64,000 nucleotides of DNA. Origin: Paramicrobacterium sp051513965. Its GTDB lineage: Bacteria; Actinomycetota; Actinomycetes; Actinomycetales; Microbacteriaceae. Positions 40,549 to 48,504 of the stretch are shown one piece after another. The position numbers were made by a program, and so were the translations under genes. How positions within the stretch are numbered: position 1 is the stretch's first letter; each line of letters begins with the position of its first letter. The notes beneath the pieces were generated by a model, which was not told the DNA's origin, made no database searches, and worked only from the letters and a program-made list of their open reading frames with translations. The stretch spans positions 124,001 through 188,000 of the forward strand of contig NZ_CP195847.1 in NCBI RefSeq assembly GCF_051513965.1, in the 5' to 3' direction.

Positions 40549-42120
40549 ATGGTGTTTCTGGAGGAGCGATCGGCCGAGCGGTCGGTGGAGGCAGTCGGCG
40601 CGCACGCGTCTGCCTCCGCGGACGCACTGCGCGCGGTGCTTCCTCGATCGGCCGCGGGTGCCTCTGATGATCAGCTGTTGGGTGCCGTTGCCGCGGTCGC
40701 CGAGCTGGGGCGGGTTCAGCAGGCAGCGTTGAGTGTTCTCGCTTCCGAAGTGGCGTTTCGGTCTGTGAAGATGGAAGGGTCCGAGACACTGGCCACCAGA
40801 AACGGTCAGAGGGATGCCGCGGGGCTGCTGCAGTTCATCGGCCGTATGTCCCGGTCCATGGCGAAGCGCGCCCTTGAGGTGGGCGACGCAGTGGCCGTGC
40901 GGAACGCGCCGTCGGGCGCTCCGTTGGCGCCGCGATGGGAACACATCGCTGAGGCAGTGCTCGCCGGAGACGTGGATGCTGAAGCGGTCGCTCCTGTCGT
41001 CGCAGCGCTGGAGGAAGTACGGCATCGGGCGGACCCGACTCTGTTGGATGCCGCCGAGGAGGGGATGATGCGTATTGCCGCGCAGTCGTCCCCGGAGCGG
41101 ACTCGTGAGCAGCTGCGGGTGTGGCGCGAGGCCTTGGACCCCGACGGGTCGAGGCCTCGGGAGGAGGCGCAGCGCCAGGCGAGGTACTTCCGAGTCGGGC
41201 GCGAGGGTCGAGATGGCATGACTCCGATTCGGGGACTGCTTACTCCCGACGCGGCGGCGACCTTGAAAGCGGCGTTGTCCACTCACACGAACCCGCGCAC
41301 CACCGTCGCTTTCGCTGGTGACGATGGCAGCAACGAGGCCGGTGTTGGTCGGCGCGAGCTCGATCCACGGTCTCGGGAGCAGAAGCTCCATGATGTGCTG
41401 GATGGCCTGGTCACCGCCGGGCATCGGGCAACCACGACGGGGCGGAATGGGAGCCGCCGCACGAAGACGGATGTGATCCTCACGGTGACACTCGATGATC
41501 TGCGTGAAGGCCGTGGTATCGGCTGGGTCAACGGGATGAATGAGCCAGTCGGTCCGGTCACCGCGGAACGCATCATGTGTGATGAGGGTTTCCGGACACT
41601 TGTTCTCGGCGATGAGGGCGAGGCGCTCTGGCTCGGAACGAAACAGCGGGTGTTCACACCGCAGCAGAAACTCGCCATCGCCGCGCGGGATGAGACCTGC
41701 GCGTGGGTCGACTGTGACGCTCCCGCTGACTGGTGCGAAGTTCACCATGTGACCTACTACCGCGATGGCGGGCCCACCGATATCGATAACGGCATCCTGC
41801 TCTGTTCTGCGCACCACCACATGCTCCACGCACAGAACTGGAGCATTCAGATGTGTGAAGGCGTTCCGTACTTGTATCCACCGGCGTTTCTGAACCGGAC
41901 GGGCGAGCCGATCCGCCTCGGGGGCAACCGGGCGAACGCGGCGAGAAGACGACGCTTTCGGCGTCAACAGCAGCGCCTACAGCAGGATTCAGCCGCTCTG
42001 AGATCTACAGGCCATGGCAATCGGGCGGTAACCGAGACGTCAGCGTCACCCACCGTGACGGAACGTCAGCCGCCGGCACGCCACGATCCGTCAAACGAGA
42101 AATGGCCGCGCGCAGGATGA
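40549..42120 (+). CDS. DUF222 plus HNH endonuclease protein (13E12-type)
   Basis: 523 residues from ATG 40549; the frame extends 159 nt upstream, but that part is not DUF222-like. The DUF222 domain covers about residues 25-390 (LLGAVAAVAELGRVQQAALS, then TRNGQRDAAGLLQFIGRMSR). The C-terminal HNH module is CAWVDCDAPADWCEVHHVTY, YRDGGPTDIDNGILLCSAHH, HMLH: Cys pairs for structural zinc, the HH and N catalytic positions and final His. It ends in a basic tail (ANAARRRRFRRQQQRLQQDS). The family is multicopy in Microbacteriaceae and mycobacteria and may be mobile; no flanking repeats were seen here. Confidence 0.9.
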   Translation: MVFLEERSAERSVEAVGAHASASADALRAVLPRSAAGASDDQLLGAVAAVAELGRVQQAALSVLASEVAFRSVKMEGSETLATRNGQRDAAGLLQFIGRMSRSMAKRALEVGDAVAVRNAPSGAPLAPRWEHIAEAVLAGDVDAEAVAPVVAALEEVRHRADPTLLDAAEEGMMRIAAQSSPERTREQLRVWREALDPDGSRPREEAQRQARYFRVGREGRDGMTPIRGLLTPDAAATLKAALSTHTNPRTTVAFAGDDGSNEAGVGRRELDPRSREQKLHDVLDGLVTAGHRATTTGRNGSRRTKTDVILTVTLDDLREGRGIGWVNGMNEPVGPVTAERIMCDEGFRTLVLGDEGEALWLGTKQRVFTPQQKLAIAARDETCAWVDCDAPADWCEVHHVTYYRDGGPTDIDNGILLCSAHHHMLHAQNWSIQMCEGVPYLYPPAFLNRTGEPIRLGGNRANAARRRRFRRQQQRLQQDSAALRSTGHGNRAVTETSASPTVTERQPPARHDPSNEKWPRAG

Positions 42121-42154
42121 GAGAGTGCACCGCCGCACGACGGCGATGCTTCGC

Positions 42155-42224
42155 GCGGTTCTCTGCTTAGCTTTCTGTGCGGTTCTCTTCCTTGCTTTCT
42201 GTGCAGTTCCCTCTGCGGTTCTCC
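42155..42224 (+). repeat. 24-bp tandem repeat upstream of MFS gene
   Basis: GCGGTTCTCTGCTTAGCTTT-type unit at 42155-42178, repeated at 42179-42202 and partly at 42203-42224 with changes. It lies between the HNH gene and the likely MFS start at 42266. If translated from 42125 it would give a Leu/Cys/Ala-rich repeat not typical of MFS N-termini. Confidence 0.65.
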
Positions 42225-42265
42225 GGACTGCGGCATCCGCTCAGAAATCTGAGATTCTAGACAGT

Positions 42266-43465
42266 GTGAGTTCTGACTCTGCCGCACAACCCGCCAAGCC
42301 TCGACTGGGTCGTGACGTCTATGTCCTCGGCGTCGTCGCCTTCTTCGTCATGGTGGGCTTTGGCGTCGTCGTGCCCGTGCTTCCTGTCTTCGTCCGCAGC
42401 TTTGACGTCGGCTATCTCGAAGTCGGCGCCGTCGTCTCCGCCTTCGCACTCATGCGTCTCGTTGCAAGTCCCTTCTGCGGATGGCTCATCAAACGTGGCG
42501 GGGAACGAACGATCCTCGCGATCGGAATCGGCATCGTCGCGGTCTCGAGCGCACTCGTCGGTCTCGCTCAGAGCTACGTCGCCGTCCTCGTCCTTCGAGG
42601 AGCAGGTGGCATCGGCTCCGCGATGTTCTCCGTGTCGGCGATGACGCTTCTGCTCGGGTCGACTCCGCTGTCCCTCCGCGGACGTGCGGTCGGCTTCTAC
42701 CAAGGTGGGTTCCTCATCGGTGGAATGGCGGGGCCGGCGCTCGGCGGAGTTCTCGCCCTGATCTCCCTTCGCGCACCGTTCTTCTTCTATGCCGGCACCC
42801 TCGCTGTCGCGGGGCTCGTCGGTCTCTTCATGCTGCACCGCACGGAGAACACCGACACCGGGTCATCCGCGGTCGTGAAGCCGTTCCGCGAGGTGGTCCG
42901 CGACGTGCGCTATCAAGCCGCCTGTCTCGCGAACTTCACGCAGGGGTGGGCCGGCCTCGGTGTGAGAAGTGCACTTGTGCCCGTCCTCGTCGTCGAGGTT
43001 CTCCACCACGACCCCGCGTGGACCGGAATCGCGTTCGCCATCGCGGCCGTCGTACAGACGCTGATGCTCGCTCCCGCCGGCACGTTCGTTGACAAGGTCG
43101 GGCGGCGGCCGGCCATCATCGGCGCCTACGCCCTCGGCGCCGGTGCTCTTGTCATCATGCCGTTCGTCGGAGAGCTCTGGCAGCTCGTCGTTCTGCTCGC
43201 GCTCTACGGGGTCGCGTCCGCGTTCACTGGAACGGCACCCGCAGCCTCCGTTGGAGACGCCGCCGGCGCCCGAAGCGGCACACCGGTCGCCGTCTTCTCG
43301 ATGTTCTCCGACCTCGGGGCGATCGTGGGACCGCTTGTCGCGGGCATCCTCGCCGACTCGATCTCGTACGGTGCCGCATTCGGGGTGGCCGCGGCGCTGC
43401 TGCTCGCGGCATCCCTGTACGCCATTCGGATGCCGCGAGGCTTTCGCCCCACAACGGCCGCCTGA
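42266..43465 (+). CDS. MFS transporter (drug:proton antiporter-like)
   Basis: 399 residues from GTG 42266 (SSDSAAQPAKPRLGRDVYVL); the frame is open to 42125 but the upstream part is repeat-derived. Twelve membrane segments: VLGVVAFFVMVGFGVVVPVL (TM1), EVGAVVSAFALMRLVASPFC with GWLIKRGGERTILAIGIGIV (the inter-TM2/3 motif A, G-x-L-x-x-R-G-G-x-R), and GGFLIGGMAGPALGGVLALI in TM5 (motif C of exporters). The second half has GTFVDKVGRRPAIIGAYALG, a second motif A. Cytoplasmic membrane, probable efflux; substrate unknown. Confidence 0.87.
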   Translation: MSSDSAAQPAKPRLGRDVYVLGVVAFFVMVGFGVVVPVLPVFVRSFDVGYLEVGAVVSAFALMRLVASPFCGWLIKRGGERTILAIGIGIVAVSSALVGLAQSYVAVLVLRGAGGIGSAMFSVSAMTLLLGSTPLSLRGRAVGFYQGGFLIGGMAGPALGGVLALISLRAPFFFYAGTLAVAGLVGLFMLHRTENTDTGSSAVVKPFREVVRDVRYQAACLANFTQGWAGLGVRSALVPVLVVEVLHHDPAWTGIAFAIAAVVQTLMLAPAGTFVDKVGRRPAIIGAYALGAGALVIMPFVGELWQLVVLLALYGVASAFTGTAPAASVGDAAGARSGTPVAVFSMFSDLGAIVGPLVAGILADSISYGAAFGVAAALLLAASLYAIRMPRGFRPTTAA

Positions 43466-43471
43466 GATGCT

Positions 43472-44377
43472 CTAGGTCAGGCGGTTCAGGAATTCGAAGA
43501 GGCCCAGCGTGTTCGCGGCATCCCGTGCAATCAGAAAGCCGACGATTCCCACGATCCACGCGGTCGAACTCGCGGCGTTCTTGGTGATCCAGTCGTTGAT
43601 GCGCTGCAGCAGCGGTTCGATTCTCCTGCGAGCGACGATGCGCGCGGCAAGGAGAAGCAGCGCTGGCAGAACCATCACGAGGCAATACGCGATGATCAGT
43701 CCGCCCGTGCCTGGCCAGCCCGTTCCGGACGCCGAGATCAGACCGATTCCGGCGAGATACGGCAGCATCGTCGCAACTTCGATGAGCGCGGCCGTGAGGG
43801 CGAGCGTCATCAGCGGAGCGAAGGCAGCGGCTGAGGAGGACGCGGACGGGTCAGGGGCGGGCTGCTCCGGGGAACGGAGGGACGGCGCCAGAGTCGAGTT
43901 CGAGTTCGCCGATACGTGTGCGGCGCGCTGGGGCGCAGCATCCGCCACCCCCATCGCCCGCGCACGCCACCGCGCAAGGCGGCCGGCTTTCGGTGATTCG
44001 CCGTCCTTCGGTTTGCCGGTGTCCATGGTGAAGCTGATGATCAGCATCGCCGCCCCGAGGATCAGCTGCAGCCACCGCGCGAACGGCGACGCGAAGAACG
44101 CCCCGATCGCGTCCGTGAAGAACGTTGCTCCGAGAGCGATCATGATGCCGACCGCGGCGTAGAACACGACGATCGTCGCGAGGTACACGAGCATCCGACC
44201 CGCACGAACGCGCCCGGGTGCCAGCAGCAGCCACACCGGAATGAGGAGGGTTCCGAAACTCGTCGAGTCGATCAGCGCGAGAACGGCCAGCACGCCGAAC
44301 AGCGCGGGCCCCTGGACAGCGTTCGGATCGAGAAACGACAGATCGAGACCATCGGCGAAGGCGAGTGTGACATGCAT
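43472..44377 (-). CDS. GAP/SfLAP-family membrane protein
   Basis: 301 residues with six membrane segments, of the Sap (sulfolipid-1-addressing protein) family known from mycobacterial lipid export. LFGVLAVLALIDSTSFGTLL (DSTSFGT motif, residues 26-45), PVWLLLAPGRVRAGRMLVYL, GAFFASPFARWLQLILGAAM near 95, then a Ser/Pro/Ala-rich loop (about 125-185), LTAALIEVATMLPYLAGIGL near 195, and a final TAWIVGIVGFLIARDAANTL. The loop is the least conserved part. It converges on the MFS gene with a 6-nt gap. Confidence 0.85.
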   Translation of the reverse strand: MHVTLAFADGLDLSFLDPNAVQGPALFGVLAVLALIDSTSFGTLLIPVWLLLAPGRVRAGRMLVYLATIVVFYAAVGIMIALGATFFTDAIGAFFASPFARWLQLILGAAMLIISFTMDTGKPKDGESPKAGRLARWRARAMGVADAAPQRAAHVSANSNSTLAPSLRSPEQPAPDPSASSSAAAFAPLMTLALTAALIEVATMLPYLAGIGLISASGTGWPGTGGLIIAYCLVMVLPALLLLAARIVARRRIEPLLQRINDWITKNAASSTAWIVGIVGFLIARDAANTLGLFEFLNRLT

Positions 44378-44506
44378 ACCGTCATCGTCTCCAGGCGGGG
44401 CATCGGCTCGCGTCGGGCGAACGAGTGATTGTCATCGGATGCCGCGCCACCGCGTACATCCTTCGAGGGACGCCCGTGTCGCCTCCGTGTGCTGAAATGG
44501 GGCGTG

Positions 44507-45775
44507 ATGACCGTCTTCTCGAACCAGATCGACCGTGCTGCCGCCTGGTCACGTGACCGGCCGCTGCTCACGCACGCTTTCGGCTCCATCGCACTCGCGG
44601 TCGTGTGCGTTCTGTTGCTCGTGGTCGGCGACGTCGGATTTGTGACGGGCAGTGAGGTGTCGCGCTGGGTGTTCCTCGCCCCGATCGCGTTGGCGACGCT
44701 AGCCAGCCTGCACCGTGTGCGAGCGCCCGGCGCTGCCTTCGCTCTGAGCCTCGGGGCAGTGGCGCTCGACCTCCTGCTGGGCGGCTCGAGTGCGGTCATC
44801 CTGTACGTCGTCGACGGATTCTACTCCGCCTCGTGCTACGGCGGGCTCCGGCTGAGACGCATCGCGAACGCGCTCGCCGTGGTGGGGATGCTTCTCTCCG
44901 CGGTCGGCCTGTCATTGCCGGACGGCGACGTGCGGGGCATGGTCTTCGGTGCGCTTCAGGGCATCGCGATCTTCGGCACGCCCGTGTGGTGGGGCGCAAA
45001 TGTTCGGCAGCGCAATGAGATCGCGGCACTCGGCGAGCAGAGGCTCGAGCTTGAGCGGGCACGCACGCGAGACGCCCAGCGCATCGCAGAGCTGCAGCGT
45101 GACGACGCGGTGCGCAGTGAACGGGCGCACATGGCGAGCGAGCTGCACGATGTCGTCGCGTCGCGCCTCTCCGCCATTGCGATCGGGTCGGCGGCGGCTC
45201 TCGGAATTCCGGATGCCGACTCAGCGACCGACCCCGAGCGAGCGCGGAAGCTCACGGCACAGCGCCGCGAGGTGCTCGAGACCGTGCGGGAGTCGAGTGT
45301 CTCCGCCCTTGACGATATGCGCTCGCTCATCACTGTGCTGCGCGCGGGCGACGTGGGGCCGCACGACGCCGCGGCGATCGACGTGTCGCTCGACGGCATC
45401 CGGTCGCTGGACCGTGCCGCATCGGGCATCCATCTCGACCTCGAACTGCCCGATCCGGAGGCCTACGCGCGGTTGGGAGAGCCGCTGCGGCAGGCGGTCG
45501 CTCGCATCGCCGGTGAGATCGTTGCGAACGCCGTCAAACACGCACACGGATGCCGCCTCGAGCTGCGCCTCGACCTCGGCACGAATCTGCGGCTGACGGG
45601 CCGCAGCACGCGAGGGGAGGCCTCGGAGCATTCCGTGCCGAGCGCAGGAATCGGAATCCGCGTCATGCGCGAACGTGCGGAAGCGTTCGGCGGGACGCTC
45701 GTCGCTGGTCCGGACGGAGACGGCTGGGTGGTCGACGTGACGATTCCCGGCGTCGTCGAGGAGGAGACGACATGA
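44507..45775 (+). CDS. Sensor histidine kinase (HisKA_3, NarL-type system)
   Basis: 422 residues from ATG 44507. N-terminal half has about five membrane segments (HAFGSIALAVVCVLLLVVGD, WVFLAPIALATLASLH and others up to residue 165), with no large extracytoplasmic sensor domain. Coiled linker RQRNEIAALGEQRLELERAR. Dimerisation box ASELHDVVASRLSAIAIGSA with phospho-acceptor His near 208. HATPase: N-box AGEIVANAVKHAHGCRLELR near 335 and SAGIGIRVMRERAEAFGGTL near 385. The usual DxGxG G1 box is degenerate (LRLTGRSTRGEA), as in some actinobacterial kinases. Overlaps the response-regulator start (ATGA). Confidence 0.9.
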   Translation: MTVFSNQIDRAAAWSRDRPLLTHAFGSIALAVVCVLLLVVGDVGFVTGSEVSRWVFLAPIALATLASLHRVRAPGAAFALSLGAVALDLLLGGSSAVILYVVDGFYSASCYGGLRLRRIANALAVVGMLLSAVGLSLPDGDVRGMVFGALQGIAIFGTPVWWGANVRQRNEIAALGEQRLELERARTRDAQRIAELQRDDAVRSERAHMASELHDVVASRLSAIAIGSAAALGIPDADSATDPERARKLTAQRREVLETVRESSVSALDDMRSLITVLRAGDVGPHDAAAIDVSLDGIRSLDRAASGIHLDLELPDPEAYARLGEPLRQAVARIAGEIVANAVKHAHGCRLELRLDLGTNLRLTGRSTRGEASEHSVPSAGIGIRVMRERAEAFGGTLVAGPDGDGWVVDVTIPGVVEEETT

Positions 45776-46530
45776 CCCGAGTGGTTCTGGCTGACGATCA
45801 CGCGGCGATCCGCGTCGGATTGCGAACGATGCTCGAGAACGGCGGCATCGACGTCGTCGGTGAAGCGGGCGACGGAGACGAGGCGATCGCTCTCGCCCGT
45901 CGGCTCCGACCCGACGTCGTGCTCATGGACATCAGGATGCCCGGTCGCGACGGCATCAGTGCGACCCGGCAGATCGTCGGTGACGCGCTCGCCGACGTGC
46001 TCGTGCTGACGACGTTCGACCTCGACGAGCTCGTCTTCGACGCGATGCGCGCGGGCGCGGCCGGGTTTCTGCTCAAGACGGTCGAGCCCGCAGACCTGAC
46101 GGCCGCGATCCGTCACGTCGCGGCCGGGGACGGAGTGCTCGCGCCGCAGGTGACGCGCCGCCTGCTCGAAGCGTTTGCGGCATCGCCGGCGCACGGGACG
46201 GATGCCGCGTCAACGACGAACGTGAGCGGGCCGGGGCCGGGCGACGGCAGCGTCGTTCGGAGCGGAGGCGACGTTCGTGCTCAGAACGCACGCGCTGCGT
46301 GCACCAGCGACCCGGCACGTCCGCACGAACCGGACGGACTCGCGGAGCTCACGCCGCGCGAACGAGACGTCCTCGCGGCACTCGGCCGCGGCCTGTCGAA
46401 CCAGCAGCTCGCCGCCGAACTCTACATCTCCGAGGCCACCGCGAAGACGCACGTCTCGCGTGTGCTCCACAAACTCGGCTGCACCTCACGCATGCAGGCG
46501 GCGATCGTCGCACGCGAGGCGGGGATTTAG
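45772..46530 (+). CDS. LuxR/NarL-family response regulator with long linker
   Basis: 252 residues. The receiver domain has DDH near residue 8, phospho-acceptor Asp in VVLMDIRMPG near 57, Thr in VLTTFD near 85 and Lys in FLLKTVEP near 104. The LuxR HTH at the C-terminus has LTPRERDVLAALGRGLSNQQ, LAAELYISEATAKTHVSRVL. Between them lie about 60 residues rich in A, G, S, T, D (roughly 135-195, for example NVSGPGPGDGSVVRSGGDVR), longer than the usual 15-25. Partner of the kinase just upstream; target promoter unknown. Confidence 0.92.
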   Translation: MTRVVLADDHAAIRVGLRTMLENGGIDVVGEAGDGDEAIALARRLRPDVVLMDIRMPGRDGISATRQIVGDALADVLVLTTFDLDELVFDAMRAGAAGFLLKTVEPADLTAAIRHVAAGDGVLAPQVTRRLLEAFAASPAHGTDAASTTNVSGPGPGDGSVVRSGGDVRAQNARAACTSDPARPHEPDGLAELTPRERDVLAALGRGLSNQQLAAELYISEATAKTHVSRVLHKLGCTSRMQAAIVAREAGI

Positions 46531-46540
46531 CGGCGCAGAG

Positions 46541-47461
46541 CTAGCGCGTCGCGGCATCCCCTCGATACACGTCCGGCTCGAAGTAGATGACGCGTGCGGC
46601 TGGCACGGCCTCACGAACGCGCCGCTCGATCGTGTTGATCTCCGACGCGACGGCCGCCAGCGGTGCGTCCTGCGGAAACCCGAGCTTCGCCGCGACGAGC
46701 AGCTCGTCCGGCCCGAGATACAGCGTCTTGATGTGGATGAGCGTCACATCGCTCTCGTCGATCGCGCCGACGATGCGCGAGTGGTCTTCCGGCGTCGCCC
46801 CCTCGCCGACGAGCAGACTCTTCGTCTCGACGCCGAGCACGATCGCCACCACGACGAGCAGCGTCCCGATGAACAGCGTTCCGATCGCGTCGAACACGGG
46901 GTTTCCGGTCAGCACCGTGAGCCCCACACCGATGAATGCGAACACGAGGCCCAGCAGCGCGGCGACGTCTTCGAGCAGAACGACCGGCAGTTCCGGCGCT
47001 TTCGCGCGACGCACGAACTGCACCCACGAGCTGCGTCCGCGCACCGCATTCGACTCCTTCATCGCGGTGCGGAGTGAGAAGCTCTCCATCACGATCGCGA
47101 TGACCAGCACGAGCAGCGGCAGCCACCACATCGTCAGCTCGTGCGGGTGCCGCAGCTTCTCGATGCCCTCGTAGATCGAGAAGACGCCGCCGACCGAGAA
47201 GAGGATGATCGCGACGACGAAGGCATAGACGTAGCGTTCGCGACCGTAACCGAAAGGATGCTCGCGGTCGGCGTGCTTGCGCGCCATGCGCCCGCCGAGC
47301 AGAAGCAGCAGCTGGTTTCCGGAGTCGGCGAGCGAGTGGACACCCTCGGCGAGCATCGACGACGAGCCGGAGAACGCCCACGCGATGAACTTGGTCACGG
47401 CGATGCCGAGGTTGGCGGCGAACGCCGCGATGATGGCTTTGTTACCGCCGGATGCGCTCAC
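46541..47461 (-). CDS. Cation diffusion facilitator (Zn/Co/Fe/Mn efflux)
   Basis: 306 residues. CDF signature near the N-terminus: NLGIAVTKFIAWAFSGSSSM then LAEGVHSLADSGNQLLLLLG, with the metal-site HSLAD in TM2; HPFGYGRERYVYAFVVAIIL follows (HPFGYGR motif). TM5 has EDVAALLGLVFAFIGVGLTV (ExxAALxG in place of HxxxD), which affects metal choice. The C-terminal cytoplasmic domain (DESDVTLIHIKTLYLGPDEL) folds like a small ferredoxin. A member of the ZnT9-like/Fief-variant group. Converges on the response regulator. Confidence 0.9.
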   Translation of the reverse strand: MSASGGNKAIIAAFAANLGIAVTKFIAWAFSGSSSMLAEGVHSLADSGNQLLLLLGGRMARKHADREHPFGYGRERYVYAFVVAIILFSVGGVFSIYEGIEKLRHPHELTMWWLPLLVLVIAIVMESFSLRTAMKESNAVRGRSSWVQFVRRAKAPELPVVLLEDVAALLGLVFAFIGVGLTVLTGNPVFDAIGTLFIGTLLVVVAIVLGVETKSLLVGEGATPEDHSRIVGAIDESDVTLIHIKTLYLGPDELLVAAKLGFPQDAPLAAVASEINTIERRVREAVPAARVIYFEPDVYRGDAATR

Positions 47462-47520
47462 GGTCTCCTCCTCATGGGTCGCTCGATTCTACTGGGGGCG
47501 CGCGACGAAGGGTTCGCGGG

Positions 47521-48456
47521 TCAGGCGGTCGCGATGCGGGAGTGGAGAGGGTGCTCGCAAGCGACATCGAGCAGGGCGTCGACCCCGTCGATGGGCTCGT
47601 CGTGCAGGGGGTCTTCCACGGCGCCGCCGAGGCCGTGCTCGTGCAGTGCCTCCTCCAGACGCGCGCGGAAGTACGTGGATTTTGTCGGCAGCGACCCCAC
47701 CGCGCTGACGCGAGTCTCGGTGCCCTCGGCCCAGCCCGCACGAACCAGAGCGGAGTGCGCCGAGTGAGCGAGTTCGGATGCTGCCTCGCGGACGATCTCG
47801 GCGGCGACGGCATCGCCCGACTGCGCTGCCTCGACGGTCGTGCGGCAGAACGAGGCGATGCGGGACACCCGCCGCGGGTCCGCCTGGAGCGCCATGTAGA
47901 GCTCGTCGAGCGGACCGAAGTCCCGCTCTGCGGCATCCATGAGCACTGTCTCGGCGCCGCGGCCGTCGAACGCGCGCATCACGGCGTCAAGCCCGGCCCG
48001 GCCGACCCAGTACCCGCTGCCCGCATCGCCGATGAGGCTGCCCCAGCCGTCCACCTTCGCGACACCGGACTCCGTGACCGCGAGCACGACGACGCCGGTG
48101 CCGACCGCGAGCATCACTCCGGACTCGGTTCCGTTGGCCGCGAGGTACCCGCTGATCGAGTCGTGTGCCACCGCGACGCGCGTGACCCCGAGGGAGGCGA
48201 CGCCGTCACGCAGTGTCTCCGGCTTCGTCGCTGCGGGAGTGAGCCCCGAGACGCCGACGGCGACCTGGTCGATCGTGGCGCTGTGCTCAGCGGCGAAAGT
48301 GCGTACGTGTTCGGCGATCTGCTCCAGCACCGGGCGGTCGGTCAGCACGCCGGGAGCGGATGCCGTCAGCGTGCGGCCGCGCTCGAGCGTGCCGCGCAGC
48401 CGGATTCCGGACTGTCCGCCGTCGACGCTCAACCGCGTGAAGTGTGAGGAAGTCAT
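47521..48456 (-). CDS. BadF/BadG-type ATPase, N-acetylglucosamine kinase-like
   Basis: 311 residues from ATG 48456; ATG 48468 is an alternative. ASKHA fold: LSVDGGQSGIRLRGTL phosphate-1 loop (residues 8-24), VAHDSISGYLAANGTESG near 97, MLAVGTGVVVLAV phosphate-2 loop, KVDGWGSLIGDAGSGYWVGR near 135 (GWGxxxGDxGSG, the hallmark of GlcNAc kinases of this family) and SAVGSLPTKSTYFRARLEEA near 258. Likely phosphorylates an amino sugar or other sugar in the cytosol. The DUF5107 gene upstream on the same strand also belongs to carbohydrate-associated families. Confidence 0.83.
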   Translation of the reverse strand: MTSSHFTRLSVDGGQSGIRLRGTLERGRTLTASAPGVLTDRPVLEQIAEHVRTFAAEHSATIDQVAVGVSGLTPAATKPETLRDGVASLGVTRVAVAHDSISGYLAANGTESGVMLAVGTGVVVLAVTESGVAKVDGWGSLIGDAGSGYWVGRAGLDAVMRAFDGRGAETVLMDAAERDFGPLDELYMALQADPRRVSRIASFCRTTVEAAQSGDAVAAEIVREAASELAHSAHSALVRAGWAEGTETRVSAVGSLPTKSTYFRARLEEALHEHGLGGAVEDPLHDEPIDGVDALLDVACEHPLHSRIATA

Positions 48457-48504
48457 GTCTGGAGCCACCAGGCAATGCTAGCTTGCTCCCCGGAGCCGCT
48501 CGAC

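Noticed and set aside
40489..41967. 492-codon frame opposite the HNH gene
   Set aside because: Shadow of the DUF222-HNH gene; composition unlike real proteins here.
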